This document shows, piece after piece, positions 47,518 through 52,676 of a DNA stretch of 52,676 nucleotides. The position numbers and the translations under genes are program-made. The notes beneath the pieces were generated by a model. That model did no database searches and had not been told where the DNA came from. It saw nothing but the letters and a program-made list of their open reading frames with translations. How positions within the stretch are numbered: position 1 is the stretch's first letter; each line of letters starts with the position of its first letter. Source of the stretch: Myxococcales bacterium (GTDB lineage: Bacteria; Myxococcota_A; Polyangia; Polyangiales; Polyangiaceae); assembly GCA_016212965.1 (NCBI GenBank), contig JACRDA010000402.1, positions 1 through 52,676 on the forward strand. The letters run 5' to 3'.

Positions 47518-49866
47518 ATGCGGATGTTCGACTTGTGCAATGGTTGGCGATGGCTGGCATGCGGGGTCGGAGCCTTGGTGCTCTGGCTTCCGGGCTGTGG
47601 TGACCAGGAGGAGTGGGCGGCGCCGCCGGTCGCAGTCGCGCCCAAGCAGGTCGGCGAGGCGTGCGCGGCAGCCACCGAGTGCGCCGAACCGCTCATTTGC
47701 GTCTATACGACGCTCGACGGCAGCCCCAAGAGCTGCGTCGACCCGTCGGTCGGCGTCTACGATGATGGGACCGACTCGGCGCTGCGGGTGCTGGACACCG
47801 GCAAGGCCTGGATCCGAAAGCGTGTGGACAACTGGGACACCGACGGTCTTGTCTGCAACGACGGCAGCCCCTACGGCTACTACATCAGCAAGGGATCGGG
47901 TGCCGGCGCCAACAAGTGGTTGGTGTTCTTCAAGGGCGGAAGCAACTGCCCGACCGAGGAGGATTGCGCGATCCGGTGGGCCATCGAGCCGCAGTACATG
48001 CGGCAGTGGCGCACGTTGTCGCCGAACTACACCCCGACCAACGCGGCCTTCGATCAGGCGGCGGGGCTCTACGCGCGGACCGAGGCGAGCAACCACTTCC
48101 GCGACTGGAACTTCGTTCACCTGCACTACTGCAGCTCGGACCAGCTCACGGGGACCAACGGCGCCGACCAGAATCCCGCGCGCTTGCACTTCCGGGGTTC
48201 CGCCATCGCTGCCTCGGTCGTGTCCGAGCTACTCGATGGCGTGGACCTCAGCTCGGCGGGCGTGAGCATGCCCGCCATGGCCGCCGCCGAGGAGGTGGTC
48301 ATTGCGGGCGGGTCGGCCGGCGCAGTCGCAGCACGCCGCAACGTCGACCGCCTTGCCTCGCTCATCAAGGAGCGCAGCGCTTCGATCCGTGTGCGCGGGC
48401 TGTTCGATGCCGCCATCGCGCCCGTGATTCATTGGAAGCAATACGTCACGGGCGTCACTGCCCCGAGCCTCTGGGGCTTCGTGGGTGACCTCGACTGCAG
48501 CGAGGCCCACGCCGACGACCCCGCGCGCTGCGACGACGACGTGCACATGTTCAGCGGCCACGGCACCGCCGACTACTACGGCGTGGCCGACGAGGGCCAT
48601 GTCACGGTGGCGGGCTCGAGCGAGGCAGGCGCAGCCGATGGGTACTTCATCCTCATGGCCCAGCGGGACGCCATGACCACCACAGGACTCCGCATCACGG
48701 GCCAATGCGTGCACAACCAGGAGTGCAGCGCGCACGCCGATTGCGGTGCGGGACGCGGGTGTCTGGGCGGCGTGTGCTTCACGGTCGAGCCCTGCGCGCC
48801 GCAGCGGTGCACCCCCGCCGATGGTGCCTGCTACGGTGTCGGCGACCCGCCTTCGTGCCTGGGCGGGGTGGCCACCCACGCCAACGTATGCGACGACAAC
48901 GCCGCATGCCCCGGCGGCGCCAATTGCTGCCCCACCGGAGAGACGTGCGTCGGTGGCTACTGCGTGCAGGATGGCTTCGGCGGCTGCACCGCGACCACGG
49001 ACTGCCCCGACGGGTTCCTGTGCGACGACGGGGTCTGCAGCAAGGGAGCTGAGACAGAGGCGGACTGCCAGGCGCCGGGCTACCAATACGAGAACGACAC
49101 CCACACCTGCGACCAAATCCTAGGGTGCAACGATGCTAGGCCGTGCGGCGCCGACTACAGCTGCATGGGCAGCCGCTACACGCCGGGCGGCGAGACGCTG
49201 GCGTGGGGCCTTCGGACCGATTTCACGGGCCTCGGGCCGAACACCGGCAGCTACCTACCCAACTCGACCACCCACACCGTGAGCAGCGGCCCGAAGTTCT
49301 ACGGCGTGAACATGCCCCTCATCAACGGCCTTACCGCGGCGCAGGCGGCAAACGCCTGGTTCTCGGACGCGCCGGGCTGGTTCGATCAGGTTTCCCCACC
49401 CGACAATATCCCACTGCCGCTCTGGGCCTGGGATGCGCTCGACTTGTCGGCGGTGGGGTTGTCGACGAGCGGCACCGGCTGCGCGAACAGCGCTTACGCC
49501 CTGCTCGTCTGCGACGTCGCCTCTGCCTGCGCCGCACCCGCCGACGCGCTCGCCGTCCTCGGGGTCGGCGACACCGGCACGGGCTGGCAAGACGGGGTGC
49601 TGCCCGCCGGCGGCGTCATGCTCAAGATTGTGGTCGGCGCCAACCCCGCCTGCACCGCCACGACGCTCACGGCCGGGGCCGACGCCGCGCTCGCGTTCAG
49701 CTATCGGTTTGCGGCGGCCGCAACCAGCACCCACACGGTACGAATAGCCCTGCCCGCGGGCGACGTGGGTGCCGCGGCGTTGCCGCTGACGCTCTACGTC
49801 GGTGCGGATGGCGCGTGCTACACCGACATGGCGCTCACGACGCTGGTCGCGGGCCGCATCGACTAG
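47518..49866 (+). CDS. Pectinacetylesterase/Notum-like lipoprotein with EGF-like Cys-rich module
   Basis: A 782-residue lipoprotein: leader with VGALVLWLPGC, then a short Cys-rich module (CAAATECAEPLICVYT). The esterase domain (about 75-400) has the pectinacetylesterase opening DGLVCNDGSPYGYYISKGSG, KWLVFFKGGSNC (oxyanion Gly-Gly), and the nucleophile serine in IAGGSAGAVAARRN. A Cys-rich middle (about 400-540) repeats CxxDxxCPxGxxC-type units: DNAACPGGANCCPTGETC and TTDCPDGFLCDDGVC. A beta-rich C-terminal domain ends the protein. PAE/Notum enzymes remove acetyl or acyl groups from polysaccharides or proteins. Codon use looks less GC-rich than in flanking genes, and fragments lie on both sides, which suggests transfer. 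Confidence 0.78.
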   Translation: MRMFDLCNGWRWLACGVGALVLWLPGCGDQEEWAAPPVAVAPKQVGEACAAATECAEPLICVYTTLDGSPKSCVDPSVGVYDDGTDSALRVLDTGKAWIRKRVDNWDTDGLVCNDGSPYGYYISKGSGAGANKWLVFFKGGSNCPTEEDCAIRWAIEPQYMRQWRTLSPNYTPTNAAFDQAAGLYARTEASNHFRDWNFVHLHYCSSDQLTGTNGADQNPARLHFRGSAIAASVVSELLDGVDLSSAGVSMPAMAAAEEVVIAGGSAGAVAARRNVDRLASLIKERSASIRVRGLFDAAIAPVIHWKQYVTGVTAPSLWGFVGDLDCSEAHADDPARCDDDVHMFSGHGTADYYGVADEGHVTVAGSSEAGAADGYFILMAQRDAMTTTGLRITGQCVHNQECSAHADCGAGRGCLGGVCFTVEPCAPQRCTPADGACYGVGDPPSCLGGVATHANVCDDNAACPGGANCCPTGETCVGGYCVQDGFGGCTATTDCPDGFLCDDGVCSKGAETEADCQAPGYQYENDTHTCDQILGCNDARPCGADYSCMGSRYTPGGETLAWGLRTDFTGLGPNTGSYLPNSTTHTVSSGPKFYGVNMPLINGLTAAQAANAWFSDAPGWFDQVSPPDNIPLPLWAWDALDLSAVGLSTSGTGCANSAYALLVCDVASACAAPADALAVLGVGDTGTGWQDGVLPAGGVMLKIVVGANPACTATTLTAGADAALAFSYRFAAAATSTHTVRIALPAGDVGAAALPLTLYVGADGACYTDMALTTLVAGRID

Positions 49867-49876
49867 CGCCCGGCGC

Positions 49877-50065
49877 GTGCTCGGGCTGGACGTGCCGCAG
49901 GTGGGCGCCCGCACCCGGGCCCAGCTCGACGAGGCGCTCGGCGCGCTCGACGTCACGCTCTCCGCCGGCGAGCTCGCGGCCCTCGACGAGGCCGTGCCGG
50001 CGAGCGCGGTGGCGGGCACGCGCGACGACGCCTCCCAGATGCGCCACCTCGACAGCGAGCGCTGA
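49877..50065 (+). pseudogene. Aldo/keto reductase C-terminal fragment
   Basis: Right after the esterase stop, a frame without its own start reads VLGLDVPQVGARTRAQLDEA, then LGALDVTLSAGELAALDEAV, PASAVAGTR and MRHLDSER, then a stop. This is the C-terminal cofactor-binding end of an aldo/keto reductase (usual form VPxxGARxxxQLxEAL). The N-terminal 80% is missing here; an internal AKR piece is at 43747-43831. Confidence 0.8.
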
Positions 50066-50069
50066 CGCG
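50047..50069 (+). repeat. 23-bp direct repeat, right copy
   Basis: Identical to 44165-44187. Here it is the genuine end of the AKR fragment (LDSER, stop, CGCG), so this is the better candidate for the ancestral copy. Confidence 0.7.
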
Positions 50070-50083
50070 GCGACTGCTGCCGA

Positions 50084-50216
50084 ATGGCGGCGCGAGCCGC
50101 CTTCGCAGCCGCACGCGTCGCTCCGCCGCACGGTCCCGGGGGAGACGCCCATGAATCGCTTGAAGGCGCGGCTGAAGGCGGCCTCCGACTGATAGCCGAG
50201 CTCCGGGCTGCTGCGC
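50084..50216 (-). pseudogene. AraC-family regulator C-terminal fragment
   Basis: On the minus strand the sequence reads ELGYQSEAAFSRAFKRFMGV then SPGTVRRS, the second helix-turn-helix of AraC/XylS regulators. There is no start, and upstream DNA is an unrelated dehydrogenase piece, so only about 40 residues survive. It lies tail-to-tail with the AKR fragment; AraC-type regulators often sit next to AKR genes. Confidence 0.75.
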
Positions 50217-50222
50217 TTCTTC

Positions 50223-50345
50223 GTGCGCCTGCACCTGCCCGCGGTGCTGGGTGTCGACGTGGCCGGAGGTGATCGAGGTCGGCGAAGGGGTCACGCGCTT
50301 CGCGCCGGGCGATCGCGTCTTCGCCTTGGGCGGCGCGGGGAGCCG
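50223..50345 (+). pseudogene. Zinc-type alcohol dehydrogenase/quinone oxidoreductase fragment, frameshifted
   Basis: One frame reads RLHLPAVLGVDVAG. After one extra base near 50268 the next frame continues VIEVGEGVTRFAPGDRVFAL and GGAG. Together they match the N-terminal GroES-like part of medium-chain dehydrogenases (GxDVAGxVxEVGxGVxxFxxGDRV). Start and C-terminal parts are missing. It ends shortly before the ABC permease stop at 50364. The three fragments fill the roughly 500-bp space 49867-50363. Confidence 0.75.
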
Positions 50346-50363
50346 TTGGTGCCGTCCGCCGGC

Positions 50364-51662
50364 CTACTCCCAGCGGAACCGGCGCAGTCCCACGAGCCCG
50401 ATGAGCACCCCCGAGCTCGCGACGATCGCGGCCGGCAGGAGCGCCGCCTCGAGGCCGAGCCCGCGCCAGGTCATCGCAGCGAGGCCCCTCGTGGCCCAGT
50501 AGGTCGGCAGGGCTTGACCGACAGCGCGCACCCACGGCGGCATGATGAAGGAGGGCACCATGGCGCCGCCGAGCACCGACAGGAGCAGCACGGCGAGCGA
50601 GCCGATGGCGGCGATCTGCTGGTCGCTGCGGCCGAGCCCAGCGAGCAGGAGGGCGAACCCGCCGACGAAGATCGCCTGGGCGACGACCACGAGGGCGAAG
50701 CCCACCCACGAGCCGTGCACGCGCACGCCGAAGACGGCCATGCCGACGGCGTAGACGGCGACGGTCGCGAGGAGCGCGATGACGGCGGCGCTCGCCGCGT
50801 TCCCGAGCAGGACGGCGGCGGGCCGCACCGGGGCGAGCCGCACGCGCAGGAGCGAGCCCTCCTCGCGCTCGACGAGCAGGCGGCGCGCCGAGCTCTGGCC
50901 GGCGAAGAGCAGGTACATGAGGAGCATGCCGGCGAAGCTGTGGGCGTAGGAGTTGTAGCCCGCGACCTCCCCCACAGCGGCGACCTCCTTCTCGACGAAG
51001 TCGACGGGCGGGCCGAAGCCTCCGCCCGCGGCGGCGGCCCGGTCACCGTCCGCGCCGTCGGCGGGCGAGCCCTGGCCGCCGTCCGCTCCGAGCGCGCGCC
51101 CGTCGGCGAAGAACTGCCGCAGCCGGCGGCGGTCAGCCGTGTCCGGCAGCCCGGCCACCTGCCCGTCGAGATCGGCGAACATGCTCGCGCGCTCCGCCGG
51201 ATCCGCGAAGCGCGCGCTCATCTGCCGCATCAGGAGCTCGGTGAGCAGGCCGACGGCCATGCTGCGCTCTGCGCGGTGCGACGGGTCGTACAGGAGCTCG
51301 ACCGCGCCGCGCTCGCCGCCGAACATCGCGGCCGGCTTGAGCGACGACTCGGTGCCTGCCGGCAGGACGAGGGCGAGCGAGGCGTCGCCCGCGGCGAGCC
51401 GTCGGCGCGCGGTCGCCGCGTCGACCTCTGCGACCTCGAAGCTCGGGCTCGCGAGGACGGCAGCGACGAACGCGCGCACGCGTGGCCCCCCGTCCTCGTC
51501 GGCCACGAGGAGCGAGAGCGCGTCGCTCGACGGCCGCGGTGCGAACATCATGCCGAAGAGCGAAGCGAGCACGACCGGCATGAGCACCGTGAGCACGGCG
51601 CCGCGTCGATCGGCGAAGAAGCGCCGCAGGTCCTTGTGCAGCACCCAGTACCAGGCCCTCAT
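50364..51662 (-). CDS. ABC-2 type transporter permease
   Basis: A 432-residue membrane protein: N-terminal anchor helix (VLTVLMPVVLASLFGMMFAP), a large periplasmic domain (about 45-235), then five membrane helices. These start at SFAGMLLMYLLFAGQSSARR and include the amphipathic LLVEREEGSLLRVRLAPV segment typical of the ABC-2/NatB/YhaP exporter family. It pairs with the ATPase gene 21 bp upstream to form an exporter, perhaps for a drug, lipid or small metabolite. ATG 51662. Confidence 0.9.
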   Translation of the reverse strand: MRAWYWVLHKDLRRFFADRRGAVLTVLMPVVLASLFGMMFAPRPSSDALSLLVADEDGGPRVRAFVAAVLASPSFEVAEVDAATARRRLAAGDASLALVLPAGTESSLKPAAMFGGERGAVELLYDPSHRAERSMAVGLLTELLMRQMSARFADPAERASMFADLDGQVAGLPDTADRRRLRQFFADGRALGADGGQGSPADGADGDRAAAAGGGFGPPVDFVEKEVAAVGEVAGYNSYAHSFAGMLLMYLLFAGQSSARRLLVEREEGSLLRVRLAPVRPAAVLLGNAASAAVIALLATVAVYAVGMAVFGVRVHGSWVGFALVVVAQAIFVGGFALLLAGLGRSDQQIAAIGSLAVLLLSVLGGAMVPSFIMPPWVRAVGQALPTYWATRGLAAMTWRGLGLEAALLPAAIVASSGVLIGLVGLRRFRWE

Positions 51663-51683
51663 GCGCCGGCTCCTTCTTCGGGC

Positions 51684-52523
51684 TCAGTCGTCATCGCGAA
51701 GCCCGTGCCCAGTGAGGTCGAGGAACACCTGCTCGAGGCTGCGCGGCGCCGCCGCGAGCTTGTCGCTCGCGAGCCCGGCGGCGTCGAGCGCGCGCCGCAC
51801 GGCGTCGGGCGTGGCCGCCCGGGTGAGCTCGAGCTCGAAGTGCCGCTCCGAAGCGCCGGCGGCGAGCAGGGTCGCGAGCTCGTCGCAGGCGACGAGGCGC
51901 CCGTGATCGAGGATGGCCACGCGCGAGCAGAGCGCCTCGACCTCTTCCATGTAGTGGGTCGTGTAGACGACGGTCCGGCCCTCGGCGTTGAGCCGGCGGA
52001 TGGTCTCGAAGAGGTGGTTTCGCGACTGGGGATCGACGCCCGTCGTGGGCTCGTCGCACACGAGGAGCTCCGGCTCGTGCAAGAGGCCACAGGCGAGGTT
52101 GAGGCGGCGCTTCATGCCGCCCGAGAGCGTCGAGACGGTCGCGGCCGCCCGCGAGCCGAGCTCCGCGAGATCGAGCCCCCAGGCGACGCGGCTCGTGAGC
52201 TTCGCGCCTTCGACGCCGAAGAGCCCGCCGAAGAAGCGCAGGTTGTCGCGCACGCTGAGATCCTGGTAGAGGGCGAGGTTCTGCGGCACGAGGCCGAGCA
52301 TGCGCCGCACGACGGCCGCGTCCCGCACCGGATCGCGCCCCCCCACGCGCACCTTGCCCGCGGTCGGCGCGCGCAGGCCGGCGATGCACAGGATGGTCGT
52401 CGTCTTGCCCGCGCCGTTCGGTCCGAGCAGTCCGAAGAGCGAGCCCTTCGGAACGTCGAGGCTGAGCCCCGCGACGGCGCGGACGGAGCCGTAGCTCACC
52501 TCGAGCCCCTCGATCGAGATCAT
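51684..52523 (-). CDS. ABC transporter ATP-binding protein (ABC-2 type exporter)
   Basis: A 279-residue ATPase with Walker A GPNGAGKTT, Q-loop LVPQNLALY, signature LSGGMKRRL, Walker B LLVCDEPTTGVD, and H-loop TTHYMEE. The C-terminal 60 residues form a small regulatory extension (RHFELELTRAATPDAVRRAL, RSLEQVFLDLTG), as in DrrA/CcmA-like ATPases. It energises the adjacent permease. It is first in the two-gene minus-strand operon; ATG 52523. Confidence 0.95.
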   Translation of the reverse strand: MISIEGLEVSYGSVRAVAGLSLDVPKGSLFGLLGPNGAGKTTTILCIAGLRAPTAGKVRVGGRDPVRDAAVVRRMLGLVPQNLALYQDLSVRDNLRFFGGLFGVEGAKLTSRVAWGLDLAELGSRAAATVSTLSGGMKRRLNLACGLLHEPELLVCDEPTTGVDPQSRNHLFETIRRLNAEGRTVVYTTHYMEEVEALCSRVAILDHGRLVACDELATLLAAGASERHFELELTRAATPDAVRRALDAAGLASDKLAAAPRSLEQVFLDLTGHGLRDDD

Positions 52524-52553
52524 CGGGACGGCACGCTAGTCCGAGAAGAAGCG

Positions 52554-52581
52554 ATTAGCCGTTAGCCGTTAGCCATTAGCC
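52554..52581 (+). repeat. Four tandem copies of a 7-bp unit (R-TTAGCC)
   Basis: ATTAGCC, GTTAGCC, GTTAGCC, ATTAGCC lie head to tail, about 30 bp upstream of the ABC operon start. It is a simple-sequence repeat that may vary in copy number. Confidence 0.85.
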
Positions 52582-52628
52582 CAGAGAACTCGCAGTGTTG
52601 CCGGTTCTCCAGGTGCGCCCCGATGGCA

Positions 52629-52644
52629 CGTTTCAGGTGAAACG
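52629..52644. repeat. Inverted repeat CGTTTCA-GG-TGAAACG
   Basis: Seven-base arms flank GG in the non-coding end of the window. This may be a protein site or part of a mobile-element end that continues outside the window. The 150 bp from 52524 to 52676 hold no gene. Confidence 0.4.
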
Positions 52645-52676
52645 GTGACGCCCCGTGACGGCACGTATCATCTCGA

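Noticed and set aside
50223..52565. A 780-codon plus-strand open frame opposite the ABC exporter genes.
   Set aside because: Antisense to two textbook ABC proteins, and composed of His/Glu/Arg/Ala low-complexity text.
52554..52581. The repeated TTAGCC units as a CRISPR array.
   Set aside because: Units are 7 bp with no spacers and there are no cas genes.

Overview
The window is very GC-rich, densely coded DNA that looks like the chromosome of a myxobacterium or a close relative (Myxococcota). The evidence is: three secreted proteins ending in a MYXO-CTERM-like tail (Cys-rich patch, hydrophobic helix, Arg cluster); many lipoproteins with Gly/Ser/Thr-rich linkers after the lipobox; a Hanks-type Ser/Thr kinase; a HmuY-like lipoprotein beside an MXAN_6640-type metalloprotease; and a TIGR02996-type protein. 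I cannot name a genus.

Layout. 1-4761 (minus): a truncated gene, a double-length tyrosine phenol-lyase/tryptophanase-family protein whose N-terminal half has lost the PLP lysine, and a DNA-methylase-family methyltransferase. 4862-9246: zinc-ribbon thioredoxin 2, an SGNH esterase lipoprotein, a small duplicated Cys-rich lipoprotein and a membrane sulfatase-like enzyme. 9271-17579: an orphan Hcp, a large lipoprotein, a subtilase, a YdeI-like protein, and a translationally coupled HmuY-like lipoprotein/metalloprotease pair. 17753-19130: atpB and atpE of the F0 ATP synthase, without F1 genes, ending at a clear terminator. 19169-24232: a TetR regulator with candidate operators, a membrane di-iron hydroxylase, and two overlapping outer-membrane protein genes. 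24428-29109 (minus): a likely operon of an SDR with an atypical active site, a TMTC-like glycosyltransferase and an MFS transporter. 29175-37560: an FG-GAP lipoprotein divergent from a beta-helix protein, then BolA, RNase HI, a beta-propeller lipoprotein and a Uma2 nuclease-fold protein. 37625-38549: a HepT/MntA toxin-antitoxin pair. 39381-42782: a membrane Ser/Thr kinase directly followed by rtcB.

42783-50363 differs from the rest. It is gene-poor and full of gene fragments: pieces of an aldo/keto reductase on both sides, an AraC regulator tail, a frameshifted alcohol dehydrogenase piece and Cys-rich secreted-protein pieces. Among them lie an internally deleted IS21-family element with two unusual accessory ORFs and a pectinacetylesterase/Notum-like lipoprotein. 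I read it as an insertion and decay hotspot. The window ends with an ABC-2 type exporter pair and short tandem repeats.

No rRNA, tRNA or CRISPR array was seen. All names rest on motif recognition by eye; no database search was run.
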